DNA of 64,000 nucleotides from Alphaproteobacteria bacterium (GCA_028285105.1 JANQQE010000031.1:99265-163264), one strand, 5' to 3'. Shown: positions 26,687 to 37,023, numbered from the stretch's first letter. Notes: generated from the letters alone by a model not told the origin. Made by a program: numbers and translations.

Positions 26687-27535
26687 CTACTTCGCGATTT
26701 GGGGTTCGGTTTTGTTCAAGTCTTGATTTTTAACGTCTGGTTGCGAATCGCCAGCGTCGGACTCGTATGGAAACGGGACGCGCGGGGGCTGTGGCGATGG
26801 CCTCGACGGTTCCATCACGCGCGGGGCGATGACGTGTTTGACGAACTTGCGATTGGTCGACGTCACGTGCCCGCCGCGCCAACCATACTGCCGATATTGC
26901 TTTCGCCAAGGAAGATTGACCACCTTCGTATAGAGTCGCCGTTGCTTGGCGGTCAGACCCGATGCAATGCGAAATCCCGACCGGCCGGCAGGTGCGCCGG
27001 ATTGACCGTCTGCATTCACACCCAGGGTTGCAAGGATCGCGTCGCGCCGTGAACACGTTGCGTAGAGCTTTCCCTTGATGTGGGCGAGTGCCGGCGTCAG
27101 GTTGTGGCTAGCCGAAACAGACGGTTGGAACAGTACAACGTTTTCGACAAGAACATCTTCAGGAAGGCGCACCAACGCATTGAGGATAACCGCCGACCCA
27201 GCCGACAACCCCATCACGGTCAGCTTGCCCTCCGGGTGTTCGCGGTAGTACCGTTGGATGTAACCGGCGAGGTTTTTTGCATTCAGCGTGCTTCGCGCGG
27301 CGATGAGGTGGTCTGCACCCCAAAGCAGAAACGACGTCCAAACGAATCCGCGGAACTCGCCATCGTAGCCAGCCATTCGCAGGCCACGTTTGACCGACGG
27401 TCCCGCACCGAAGTAACCGGCACCATCAAGAAAGACAACACGTTTATTCGGATCGATCTCTGCGCATCCGCTTCCCGCCCAAATCATCAAAGCCAAGGCG
27501 AGCAACGATAGCGTTCTTGAATATCTCTGGTTCAT
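26687..27535 (-). CDS. Lipoprotein with alpha/beta-hydrolase features
   Basis: About 282 residues from ATG 27535. The N-terminal signal (SLLALALMIWAGSGC) ends in a lipobox-like GSGC. The body starts with a beta strand and a turn (RVVFLDGAGYFGAG), and further on has VMGLSAGSAVILNAL, a GxSxG nucleophile elbow as in alpha/beta hydrolases. A late histidine in WRGGHVTSTNRKFV could complete a triad, with an aspartate in YATCSRRDAIL. The C-terminal 50 residues are proline-rich and probably disordered. It is likely an envelope-anchored esterase, lipase or a relative that has lost activity. The substrate is unknown. Confidence 0.75.
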   Translation of the reverse strand: MNQRYSRTLSLLALALMIWAGSGCAEIDPNKRVVFLDGAGYFGAGPSVKRGLRMAGYDGEFRGFVWTSFLLWGADHLIAARSTLNAKNLAGYIQRYYREHPEGKLTVMGLSAGSAVILNALVRLPEDVLVENVVLFQPSVSASHNLTPALAHIKGKLYATCSRRDAILATLGVNADGQSGAPAGRSGFRIASGLTAKQRRLYTKVVNLPWRKQYRQYGWRGGHVTSTNRKFVKHVIAPRVMEPSRPSPQPPRVPFPYESDAGDSQPDVKNQDLNKTEPQIAK

Positions 27536-27680
27536 AAAGTAATACGACTCGGCTGACACATTGGCCAAAACGGAAATGTCGTTCGCGAGACGACGTCATT
27601 GAATCCTGTTACAATCGCGCTGCTGGGCAGCCCGTAGCTCTGTATCGAACGACCAGTATACCAATTTTGTGAGAGCATGC

Positions 27681-28148
27681 ATGACCGACACGCCCGAAGC
27701 AATTCTGTTTACCGATGGAGCCTGTAGCGGAAATCCCGGACCGGGCGGGTGGGCGTTTATTCTCCGGCATGTTCCGACGGGAAAGGAACTTCGCGGGTCG
27801 GGCGGATTGGCTGAGACGACCAACAATCAGATGGAACTCACAGGGGTGATCGAGGGACTGCGGGCACTCAAGAAACCGACGCACATCAAAGTCGTCAGCG
27901 ACAGCCAGTACGTCATCAAGGGCATCACCGAATGGGTAACGGGTTGGATCAAGAACGGGTGGAAGCGCGGACCGAAAAAACGCGACCCCGTCAAGAATGT
28001 CGAGCTTTGGAAAGCGCTGGTCGAACTCGACGCACAGCATACCGTTGAATACGAGTATGTGCGCGGTCATACTGGCCACGCGGAAAACGAAGAATGCGAC
28101 CAGATGGCCGTCGAAGCTGCACGCGAGGCGGCGATGGGGGCGCATTAG
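27681..28148 (+). CDS. rnhA: Ribonuclease HI
   Basis: Endonuclease that degrades the RNA strand of RNA-DNA hybrids. All four catalytic acids are in their motifs: LFTDGACSGNPGPGGWAF (Asp), NNQMELTGVIEGL (Glu), VVSDSQYVIKGI (Asp) and GHAENEECDQMA (Asp). The basic handle region (WVTGWIKNGWKRGPKK) is present, as in the E. coli enzyme. ATG 27681 has GAGAG at 27671-27675 and gives 155 residues, the expected size; a GTG at 27669 would add four. Confidence 0.97.
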   Translation: MTDTPEAILFTDGACSGNPGPGGWAFILRHVPTGKELRGSGGLAETTNNQMELTGVIEGLRALKKPTHIKVVSDSQYVIKGITEWVTGWIKNGWKRGPKKRDPVKNVELWKALVELDAQHTVEYEYVRGHTGHAENEECDQMAVEAAREAAMGAH

Positions 28149-28171
28149 CGTAACCTGCCTGGATCGAAACG

Positions 28172-29392
28172 ATGCACGTGTATGACGGAACAGCCAAACC
28201 GCAGATTCGACCGGTAGAGGCGTATCCGGTTGAGCAGGATGGGCAGACGGGGTTTGTACTGGTTGATCCGAGTGGATGGGCAGAGGCTTCGATTACGGTC
28301 AATCGCGAGGCGTTGTTTCTGCTTGGAATGTTAGACGGCACGCATTCACTCGACGACGTTCGGGCGGGTTACCTGAATCGATTCAAACAGGAAATGCCCA
28401 CCGAAACGCTCGCGAGCATCGTCGAGGGATTGAGACAGGCGCGGTTACTTGGTGGGGCTGACTTTCAAGAGTACTACAACGAGTTGCTTCAAGCATATCG
28501 CGCTTCGCCAACGCGAATCGTGCAATACGCGCAATCGTTCGAGTCGCCGGAAGAATTGAAAGCCAGCATCGCTGACATGCTTGCACAGACGGACGAATTG
28601 ATTGAACGCAAAGGCAATGTTCGAGGGATCGTCGCACCGCATCTGGACTACCCGCGCGGTGGCCCATGTTATGCTGCCGCCTATCGGCACTTGGCCAATT
28701 TGGACGCTCCCAAGCGGGTCGTCATTTTAGGCACGAATCATTTCGGCATGTCAGCTGCTGTGTCGGCAACCGGCAAAGCCTTTGAAAGTCCGTACGGTAT
28801 CACAACGATCGATCTTGAATTTCTGGGGCGTCTTGAAGCGCGCTGTGGCGATTTGCGTTCGCACGAGTTGGACCATGCCCGCGAGCATTCGATCGAACTT
28901 CAGGTCTTGATCTGTCAGCATCTTTGGGGCAGCGACGCTTTCGAGATTTTTCCCGTCTTATGTCCCGATCCATGCGGTCCGACGGGGACGGCTCCCTGGT
29001 CTGGTGATGGCGTAGACCTTGCGGATTTTGCGTCGGCGCTGCGTGATGAATTGCGAGGCAATTCCGGCGAGTCGTTGGTGATTGCCGGAGCGGACCTGTC
29101 TCATTTCGGGCGGGAATTCGGCGACGAACGCGTACTTGATGATGCATTCTGTGAAGAGGTGGCGACGCGCGATCGTGAAGCGCTCGATCAACTTGCGGGT
29201 AATGGTTCGGATGATTTTGTTCAGATGGTCGCGCGCGACAACAACCCGACGCGGGTTTGCAGCGCCGGGTGTATTTACACCGCGATGACAGCGCTCGACG
29301 ACGCGAAAGTCGATGTCCTGCGGTATCACCAAACCGTCGATTCGGAAACGCAGACCGCAGTCAGTTGTGCTGCCGCTGTTTTCTACAACTAG
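28172..29392 (+). CDS. MEMO1-family protein (AmmeMemoRadiSam system protein B-like)
   Basis: A 406-residue protein. The C-terminal about 270 residues are a MEMO domain, related to class III nonhaem-iron dioxygenases, with RGIVAPHLDYPRGG, VVILGTNHFGM, DHAREHSIELQ and VIAGADLSHFGREFGDE, including the histidines expected to bind metal. The N-terminal about 120 residues form a separate small domain (ALFLLGMLDGTHSLDDVRAG, then ETLASIVEGLRQARLL) that resembles the PqqD/winged-helix type domains found before MEMO in planctomycetes. MEMO partners with an AMMECR1 protein and a radical-SAM enzyme in many genomes, but neither is adjacent here. The biochemical role is not established. Confidence 0.9.
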   Translation: MHVYDGTAKPQIRPVEAYPVEQDGQTGFVLVDPSGWAEASITVNREALFLLGMLDGTHSLDDVRAGYLNRFKQEMPTETLASIVEGLRQARLLGGADFQEYYNELLQAYRASPTRIVQYAQSFESPEELKASIADMLAQTDELIERKGNVRGIVAPHLDYPRGGPCYAAAYRHLANLDAPKRVVILGTNHFGMSAAVSATGKAFESPYGITTIDLEFLGRLEARCGDLRSHELDHAREHSIELQVLICQHLWGSDAFEIFPVLCPDPCGPTGTAPWSGDGVDLADFASALRDELRGNSGESLVIAGADLSHFGREFGDERVLDDAFCEEVATRDREALDQLAGNGSDDFVQMVARDNNPTRVCSAGCIYTAMTALDDAKVDVLRYHQTVDSETQTAVSCAAAVFYN

Positions 29393-29445
29393 CCGATTTT
29401 GATCCAAACCTTTCGGGCAGTCGTCAAATCGGCGACAATCACTCC

Positions 29446-30513
29446 ATGAGTCGTTGGCAAAAATGGCACGAGGAGATTGCGTCGGGCTGCGGTGGTGCGC
29501 TATCGTCGGTCGTGCGTAGCGGATTGGGACTGGCATCGCACGCATACGGTGCAGCCGTTCGTTGGCGAAACCGTTCATTCGACAACGGGCGTCGCGAAGT
29601 GCGGCGCGTGTCGGTTCCGGTGATCAGTATCGGGAACTTGACGACTGGAGGCACGGGTAAGTCGCCGATGGTGATCGAACTCGTGTACCGGCTCATGAAG
29701 ATGGGACGCAAGCCGGCTGTTGTGTCGCGCGGTTATAAACCCGATGCAACTGGCGAGTCGGACGAAATCATGATGATGCAGCGGGCGATTCCGGACTTGC
29801 TGTGCGTCGTCAATACCGACCGGGTCGCCGGTGCCAACGCTGCGATTGCGAATGATGCGGATGTGATTTTGCTGGACGACGGATTTCAACATCGGCGACT
29901 GGCCCGCGACCTTGATTTGGTACTGATCGATGCGACAAGACCCTTCGGTTTTGGACATCTCTTACCCCGCGGGTTGCTGCGCGAACCGATCGAAAACGCA
30001 AACCGTGCCGACGCAATTGTGTTGACTCGGGCAAACGAAGTCACCGACCATCGTCGGGCGGAACTGTTGCGTTTGATACACAAACTTGTGGGTGAAACCC
30101 CGGTCTTGAGTTGTATGCATCGTGCGGGTGCGATCGAACTGATGGACGAATCGGGATCGATACCATTTGACATTGGGGAATGTCAACCGGTGTATCTGGT
30201 TTCCGGAATCGGTAATCCCGATTCGTTCGAACGCACCGTTCGCGGGCGAGAAATCGAGATCGCCGGACACCAAAAATTCGCCGATCATCACGCTTACATC
30301 AACGCGCATGTGGAAATGATTTGCGAGTCAGCCAGGACAGTGGGGGCGAAATCTATTATCACGACTGCGAAGGACGCAGTGAAACTGAATCTTTTGAACG
30401 CGACTTGGACAGTACCGATCTTTGTATCTACCGTAAACATCGACTTCTCAGATAATGACAGCGAACGCATGCGTGAATTACTTGCCCAAACAGTTGCCAT
30501 CCGGAAGGAATGA
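29446..30513 (+). CDS. lpxK: Tetraacyldisaccharide 4'-kinase
   Basis: Phosphorylates the 4' position of the lipid A precursor at the inner membrane, the sixth step of the Raetz pathway. The family Walker A reads ISIGNLTTGGTGKSP and is followed by RKPAVVSRGYKP, then LLDDGFQHRRLARDLDLVLID, the most conserved LpxK block, and FGFGHLLPRGLLREP. The 355-residue length is normal. The frame is open from 29257 through the end of the previous gene, but ATG 29446 with the MSRWQKW N-terminus, shortly after that gene's stop, is the credible start. It shows that this organism makes lipid A and so has an LPS-type outer membrane. Confidence 0.95.
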   Translation: MSRWQKWHEEIASGCGGALSSVVRSGLGLASHAYGAAVRWRNRSFDNGRREVRRVSVPVISIGNLTTGGTGKSPMVIELVYRLMKMGRKPAVVSRGYKPDATGESDEIMMMQRAIPDLLCVVNTDRVAGANAAIANDADVILLDDGFQHRRLARDLDLVLIDATRPFGFGHLLPRGLLREPIENANRADAIVLTRANEVTDHRRAELLRLIHKLVGETPVLSCMHRAGAIELMDESGSIPFDIGECQPVYLVSGIGNPDSFERTVRGREIEIAGHQKFADHHAYINAHVEMICESARTVGAKSIITTAKDAVKLNLLNATWTVPIFVSTVNIDFSDNDSERMRELLAQTVAIRKE

Positions 30514-30582
30514 TTTCAACTTAAAGAATCGATTGCTTGCCTATTGTTTCAACCGTTAGCGTTTAGGAAATACTTCGTAAGA

Positions 30583-31861
<1,279 letters not shown>

Positions 31862-31872
<11 letters not shown>

Positions 31873-32410
31873 CCGTGCTACTGATGGCCGCAGACAACAT
31901 CCCGATCTGTTCGCTTCCGGACGACAGCACCGCATCGACCATCACGTCGAGCGTGTTGATGAAGTCGAGCATGTCCTGCAACTTCTTGTCGCAATCGACG
32001 GCTTTCTGCTGCCGATCCTTTTCGAGTTTTGGCGTATCGCCAGCCAGGTCCGAACGACACTGCTTCAGCGTATCGATGATTGGGCCAACCTCGCGGCGGC
32101 GACGTTCGCGGGTGATGGTTTCAAACATTTCCCAAGTGTCGAGGTCGCTGACGAAGTACTCCTTGCGATCACCGCGCAGGTGCGTGCGGCGGATGAGCCC
32201 CCAGTTGACGAGCTGCCGCAGGTTCATGCTGGCATTACCGCGCGAGATTTGCAGCATCTGCATGATGTCGTCGGTGCAAAGCGGATCGCCGGTGATAAAG
32301 AGCAGGGCGTGGACCTCAGCCATCGTGCGACTGATGCCCCAGGTAGCCCCCATCTCACCCCAACGTCGAACAAAAGTATGCTCAGCCCGTTCCAATGCAT
32401 CGGCACCCAT
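31862..32410 (-). CDS. GbsR/MarR-type transcriptional regulator
   Basis: A 182-residue regulator with an N-terminal winged helix-turn-helix: ISRTMAEVHALLFITGDPL, then TDDIMQMLQISRGNASMNLR (recognition region) and NWGLIRRTHLRGDRKEYF as the wing. The C-terminal half is helical (LKQCRSDLAG... LQDMLDFINTLDVMVDAVL) and probably dimerises. This layout is that of the GbsR branch, whose best known member controls glycine-betaine synthesis and uptake in Bacillus; the effector here is unknown. ATG 32410 has AAAGGAA a few bases before it. Its promoter region carries an inverted repeat that suggests autoregulation. The neighbour across the divergent gap is the coiled-coil protein at 32668, which it may also control. 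Confidence 0.88.
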
Positions 32411-32468
32411 AGTTATTCCTTTCAAAAATAACTGAAAGAACTATAGTGCGGCGAATGGTTGAAGGCAA
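32411..32468 (-). promoter_or_regulatory. Promoter with overlapping inverted-repeat operator for the GbsR-type regulator
   Basis: Read on the minus strand, -35 TTGCCT (32468-32463) and -10 TATAGT (32445-32440) are 17 bases apart, placing the transcription start near 32433. Exactly there a perfect seven-base inverted repeat AGTTATT/AATAACT (32411-32417 and 32427-32433, nine bases apart) covers the start site and the ribosome site. A repressor bound to it would block its own gene. Confidence 0.65.
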
Positions 32469-32667
32469 GGGGAGTTGGATCAGGCGCATCGCCCCGCATT
32501 CCGTCCCTCCAAACGATAAGTCGATTTCGCGATATTGGAATTCATCTTCAAGGTCGGCTCGGTGGCGAGCCAGGTTTGCAAAGAAAAGCCGCCGGTTTGT
32601 GAGTCGAGCCCTAGCTTGAGATGCAATTTGTACCATTCAGTGGTAGCTTGAAATTGAAACGCCGTTA

Positions 32668-34263
32668 ATGAATGCGCTGGATACTGCTTGTTTCGAATTG
32701 TGGGAAATGATGATGACACTTGAAGAAAGATACGATGCTCTAGAAGCAAAGGTGCGCGCGCTTGAGGCGCGTGAGTCAATCACTGTTGAACTTGCACTGC
32801 ACCTAATTGACGGGCGTATCGCGACCAGGTTGGAAACCCGCAATTATGTCTCGGGGAAAGATGCGACTCAGTTGATTGAGGATCGTTTGAATTCCGAGTT
32901 CAAGTACCGTGACTTTGTAACAAGACAGAACGCACATGAATTCATTGACGAACGGTTGGCGTTGGGGATTAAGAATCAAGGAAACGAAACAGCAATTGAC
33001 GTCAGGGACCAAGTCGATAATCACGTGAAAGCATGGGCCAAGAAGATGTCAGCTTGGGTTGGGATCTCGAGCTTGATTGTACTCGCAACGTGCATTTTCT
33101 ATGTCTTCGGATACCTTCCAAAACAAGCTGCTTCGTTGGCATTGGAGAGTTCTGATGAACTCAGGCAAGAGATGAGGCAATTGACCAAGGACATTGCTGT
33201 GCAAGAGAGCATTCTGTCTCAAGCTTCGAACTCGGTTAAGAAGGTGCAGTTGGAAACGGACAATGAAAGCCAGAAAATATCTCGACTCAGTGAGATGTTG
33301 GTCGATCGTGAGGAAGGACTTCGCGTCGATCTCCAAAAACTAGAGGAACGGCTGAGTAGCTCGGCACAGGCAATAGATGTCCAATTAGGCACTCAAAAAG
33401 ACAAGTTGGCTGAGATCAACAGCAACATCGCTACTCTAGGTGCCGCCGTGGAGCAATTTCGTGGAAATGAAGGTGAGATATTGCTCGACAGGATTAATCA
33501 GTTTGCCAAGACGCTCGTCAAAAGCGATGCGATCAGTCGACTTATATCAGCTGAAGGTAGACTTGGGTCATTAGAAAGCGGTTTTTTCACCGAGATTAAG
33601 TGCCATTCGTTATCCGTTGTGAGCAAGGCAGACAAACGTTCAGAATTACTCACGCTACAAGAGGACTCGTCCGGCGCAGGGCACATTATGACGTATGATT
33701 CCAACGGCAAGACAATGGTTGCCGCCGGATCTTCGCCTGCTGGGAACGGGTACTTTGCCGCCTTCGGTCCGAGTTCGCCGAGCAATTCAAAGGTGACTCC
33801 GCCTGTCATAATTTCGGTAGATTCATCCGGTGCCGGAGGAATTGCTCTCAACACGCTTGACCAAAAGAAACTCTGTTACTTAGGGCAGTCTGTTAGTGGT
33901 GGAGGTCGCGTTGTATTGCACGCTAAGGACGAGGAGCAGGAGGCCGGAAGAGGTGCTGCTGAGTTCTTTGTCGACGAATTCGGCATCGGAACCATCATGC
34001 TTAACAACTCCGACGATGAAGCATTATGTGTGATCGGTGCAACACCAAATGCAACTGGCGGTATCATCTTGAGAAACCCAAAGAGTGAAGAATTCCATGC
34101 AAACGAGCCCGTGTCCATTTTTGTGGGCAAGCAAGGTCAAGGCGTTGTGTTGTTAAGCAACGGAGCTGGAGACAACACGTGTTTCATGGGGTCAAACGAG
34201 TCTGGCGAGGGTGGGGTATGGGTCCTGGGGAAGGATGGTGCAAGGAAATCCCTAACTCCATGA
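32668..34263 (+). CDS. Unrecognised membrane protein: coiled coil plus glycine-rich tandem repeats
   Basis: A 531-residue protein of no family I recognise. In order: a short coiled coil (LEERYDALEAKVRALEARE); two to three degenerate 27-residue repeats around DATQLIEDRL and NAHEFIDERL; one membrane span (about 130-149); a long heptad-rich coiled coil (about 155-300); and a C-terminal region (about 330-531) of four repeats of roughly 45 residues built on a strand-turn pattern such as VDSSGAGGIAL...CYLGQS.GGGRVVLHAKD. The repeats look like a beta-solenoid or trimeric fibre tip. The base composition is visibly AT-richer than the flanking genes. The start may be one of the ATGs at 32707-32713 rather than 32668. 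It may be a trimeric stalk-like surface protein, but this is inference. Confidence 0.75.
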   Translation: MNALDTACFELWEMMMTLEERYDALEAKVRALEARESITVELALHLIDGRIATRLETRNYVSGKDATQLIEDRLNSEFKYRDFVTRQNAHEFIDERLALGIKNQGNETAIDVRDQVDNHVKAWAKKMSAWVGISSLIVLATCIFYVFGYLPKQAASLALESSDELRQEMRQLTKDIAVQESILSQASNSVKKVQLETDNESQKISRLSEMLVDREEGLRVDLQKLEERLSSSAQAIDVQLGTQKDKLAEINSNIATLGAAVEQFRGNEGEILLDRINQFAKTLVKSDAISRLISAEGRLGSLESGFFTEIKCHSLSVVSKADKRSELLTLQEDSSGAGHIMTYDSNGKTMVAAGSSPAGNGYFAAFGPSSPSNSKVTPPVIISVDSSGAGGIALNTLDQKKLCYLGQSVSGGGRVVLHAKDEEQEAGRGAAEFFVDEFGIGTIMLNNSDDEALCVIGATPNATGGIILRNPKSEEFHANEPVSIFVGKQGQGVVLLSNGAGDNTCFMGSNESGEGGVWVLGKDGARKSLTP

Positions 34264-34575
34264 ATCTCGCGTATCGGACATCGAGCCAAGCATTCTGGTT
34301 CCCAAGTGATCAAAAAAGTGCGTCACGTTGCACACTCCTTTTTCATTCGCGCATTGCCGTCCAATGTTGTGCAAAAAAGTTCCCAGGCAGGGAATGCTCG
34401 TGAGAACACCCCACGCCTGGGAGGGAGAGAGAGAGCGCTATGAGTCTCTGACTTGCCGGTCTGCTTTTGGTGTGGCAAGCCAGCTACTGTGTTTTGGTTG
34501 GGCGGCGATGCACTTTGCTTCCGCCTGATGTTCTAATGCCAATACCTTCTGCCGGATCTATGCCGGCTGCCGGAT
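34264..34575. other. Intergenic region without a clear gene
   Basis: I see no supported ORF in these 312 bases. A seven-base inverted repeat CCCAGGC/GCCTGGG around 34381-34424 could form a long-looped hairpin after the preceding gene. An 18-base imperfect tandem repeat begins at 34549 (CTGCCGGATCTA recurs at 34567) and runs into the end of the next minus-strand gene. Confidence 0.4.
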
Positions 34576-34992
34576 CTACGCTGACTGTTTGTTCGCCAAC
34601 TTCGGCGTGGCCATCGACGACGATTGTTCGCCGATCGATTCGCTTACCGTTTCCATTTGCAGGCGATCCACCGGAACGATCAGCGGCGAATGAATGCCTT
34701 GCACCTGAACGACGGCAAACGCGCTTTTGTCGCTGCCGTGGTCGCTGAGCATCGTGATCTGTCCGCGAATCGTCAGATCCGGGCCAACCTGTTCGAGCGT
34801 TCGCGTCGCGTCCGGGCATACGACATCGCCGATTGCAAATGATGCAGTCGCGCCTTGTCGAATGTTCTTTGTCACCGGTCGTCTCCGAAGTTTCGTTTGC
34901 ACCAATGCAGACTCATTCCACTGCACTTGCCACTTGGAAAGCGAAGTTGCGGGTAGAACTGGCCTGACGGTTAACCACGTAGCATGCGGCAT
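34576..34992 (-). CDS. Small hypothetical protein
   Basis: A 138-residue open frame. The middle part reads like real protein, with alternating strands: GATASFAIGDVVCP, DLTIRGQITMLSDHGSD, then FAVVQVQGIHSPLIVPVDRL. It could be a small beta-barrel. The last 25 residues are a Ser-rich tail. There is no signal peptide, no membrane span and no visible ribosome site at the ATG at 34992, so an internal start is possible. No function can be assigned. The competing plus-strand frames here have poorer composition. Confidence 0.5.
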   Translation of the reverse strand: MPHATWLTVRPVLPATSLSKWQVQWNESALVQTKLRRRPVTKNIRQGATASFAIGDVVCPDATRTLEQVGPDLTIRGQITMLSDHGSDKSAFAVVQVQGIHSPLIVPVDRLQMETVSESIGEQSSSMATPKLANKQSA

Positions 34993-35436
34993 GCCATTCG
35001 TCGCAGATTCTCGAAATCTTCAAATAACGCTTGTTTTGAGGCATTTAACTCCATCGGTACGATACGGGAATTTGCCGGCAAGACTTATCGTTGGGAAACA
35101 ATTTGCACACTTGCTGTGCAACGATGGAAATCACATTGTGTTTTGTAGCGAGTGTCAGACGCTATCGCCAATAATTTGTCGATTATTCGCGGCTATCCGT
35201 ATTTCCATGGGGGCTTGCATTGCGTTGTTGCTTGTGTGCTGTTGGAGTGCAGGAATCTGCACATGGTTTCTTGATTCGGGCTTTCGCGGAAATATCCGGG
35301 ATACGCGATCTCTTGCCGTATGAGCATGGCCAGATTGGAATCGTCACTCCCGTGTACACGGGAGTTCAGAAAACGGAATTTGTGCATTGTTTCGGTGCTT
35401 CGTGTCGGGGGCGTCTTGTGATTTGAAAACCAGACG
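34993..35436. other. Intergenic region with one perfect palindrome
   Basis: No convincing gene in these 444 bases; the plus-strand frame that crosses it looks like chance. The notable feature is the 20-base palindrome at 35346-35365, listed separately. The region lies downstream of the sigma-54 activator gene, which ends at 35437. Confidence 0.4.
35346..35365. repeat. Perfect 20-base palindrome, REP-like
   Basis: Two ten-base halves, ACTCCCGTGT and ACACGGGAGT, form a perfect palindrome. It has the same plan as the palindrome at 63277-63302 (GTCATTCCCGCG and its complement) and looks like a diverged member of the same short repeat family. It stands 70 bases after the 3' end of the sigma-54 activator gene and could act as a hairpin on its transcript. 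Confidence 0.6.
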
Positions 35437-37023
35437 TCAGGCGGGGGGCTGATTCAATCCGTACTTGCGGATTTTGTTGTAGAGCGTTCGGCGGCTTACA
35501 CCAAGTTTGTCTGCCAGTTCGGTGCTGCTTTCGGTGGCGTTGGCCAGTGACTTTCGCAGTGCGGTTTCTTCGCAGGCGCTTACGAATTCGGGAAGGGTCA
35601 GCGATCCGGCATCGACCATCTTGCAGGCGGCATCGACGAGTTCAGTCAGGACGGGAACACCGTTCGCGCCATCGTCTGAGCTTCTCTTCGGGCCAAACGA
35701 ACCCAAACCGGCTTGTAGCCGCTGCGGAATGTCGTCCATGGACAGCACGCGCCCTTTGCACTTGAGGGCGAGCGTCTGGCGAATGGCATTTTCCAACTGA
35801 CGAACATTGCCTTCAAGTGTGCAACTCTCGAAGAATGCGTACACGGCTGGCTCGACGCCGTTGATGGGGTGCTGATAGTAATCGGTGTATTTGTTCAGGA
35901 AGAAATTGATGAGCAGCGGAATGTCTTCGCGACGTTGGCGCAGCGGTGGAATCTCCAGCGCGATGACGTTGAGCCGTTGATAAAGATCGAGTCGAAAGCG
36001 ACCTTCCTGCACGAGCGCGGGAAGCTGACGGTTGGTGGCTGCGATCACGCGGACATCGCACTCGACGTGTTGATCCGAACCGAGCGGCGTTAAGATTCGC
36101 TCTTGCAAAACGTGCAGGAGTTTCGGCTGAAGCAATAGTTCGAGTTCGCCGATCTCGTCGAGCAAAACCGTTCCGCCTTCTGCCGATCGGAAAATGCCCT
36201 TGCGTGCTTCAGTCGCACCGGTAAACGCGCCTCGTTTGTGCCCGAACAGCATGCTTTCTGCCAACGTGCCTGCGATGGTCGAACAGTTGACCGATTGCAA
36301 CTTCTTGTGGCTGCGTTTCGGATCGAGGCTGTGGATGTATTGGGCGAGCAGTTGTTTGCCCGTGCCCGACTCGCCCAGAATCAACACCGGTACATCGGAA
36401 ATCTGCGCAGCCCGCGTAGCTTGTTCGATCAAGCGATGCATCGCCGCGCTTTGCCAGACCATTCCGCCGGGGCTGACATCACTGACGTTCGGCCTTGTTT
36501 TTAAGGAGTCTCGTTGCTTTTGATCGAACCGGTTAAGCGCTGCATTGAGGTGCTTTAAGAGCAATTCATCTGCGGACTCTGGATGTCGATCTTGGACTTC
36601 TATCAACGCAGAAGCCCCGCTTGCGATGAGTTTCTGACAATCATCGACCGACGGTTTTCGATGAAGGAGCAAAATAACTTCCGGTGAAGCGCTGCTCGAA
36701 GCATTGCCGGCAGATATGATCTTACGAATGCCGGAAGTGATTGAATCGATGCTGCAAGCAGATGTATTCGCCAACTCATCAATCGAAACAACGACCGATG
36801 CAATCTTCGATTCGCATGCGGCTAAACGACATGCGTCGCGAAAGTCACTCGATTCGATGAACGATGTTTTGGCGTCACCCAAATGCGTGGGGGCGACTTG
36901 AGGGATTGCGCGCTCAATCTTCAAACGCAATACGCTGCGCGCAATGGGATCGGAATGGACCAGCAGCACCCGACCGGTGGCTGCTTGCGACAGATTCAAA
37001 ACTCTTCTCTCTCCTTCGCTCAT
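35437..37023 (-). CDS. Sigma-54-dependent transcriptional activator with a degenerate receiver domain
   Basis: Bacterial enhancer-binding protein of 528 residues. The central AAA+ domain has Walker A GESGTGK (217-223), the sigma-54-contacting loop GAFTGA (265-270), Walker B TVLLDEIGEL, and RLNVIALEIPPLRQRREDIP. A Fis-type helix-turn-helix ends the protein (TELADKLGVSRRTLYNKI). The first about 150 residues have receiver-like spacing (RVLLVHSDPIARSVLRLKIE), but only one of the acidic pair is left and the phosphorylation position reads VVVSID with serine instead of aspartate. Control by phosphorylation is therefore unlikely. No histidine kinase is nearby. It is divergent from the phosphatase gene at 37673. 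Target promoters cannot be identified here. Confidence 0.93.
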   Translation of the reverse strand: MSEGERRVLNLSQAATGRVLLVHSDPIARSVLRLKIERAIPQVAPTHLGDAKTSFIESSDFRDACRLAACESKIASVVVSIDELANTSACSIDSITSGIRKIISAGNASSSASPEVILLLHRKPSVDDCQKLIASGASALIEVQDRHPESADELLLKHLNAALNRFDQKQRDSLKTRPNVSDVSPGGMVWQSAAMHRLIEQATRAAQISDVPVLILGESGTGKQLLAQYIHSLDPKRSHKKLQSVNCSTIAGTLAESMLFGHKRGAFTGATEARKGIFRSAEGGTVLLDEIGELELLLQPKLLHVLQERILTPLGSDQHVECDVRVIAATNRQLPALVQEGRFRLDLYQRLNVIALEIPPLRQRREDIPLLINFFLNKYTDYYQHPINGVEPAVYAFFESCTLEGNVRQLENAIRQTLALKCKGRVLSMDDIPQRLQAGLGSFGPKRSSDDGANGVPVLTELVDAACKMVDAGSLTLPEFVSACEETALRKSLANATESSTELADKLGVSRRTLYNKIRKYGLNQPPA

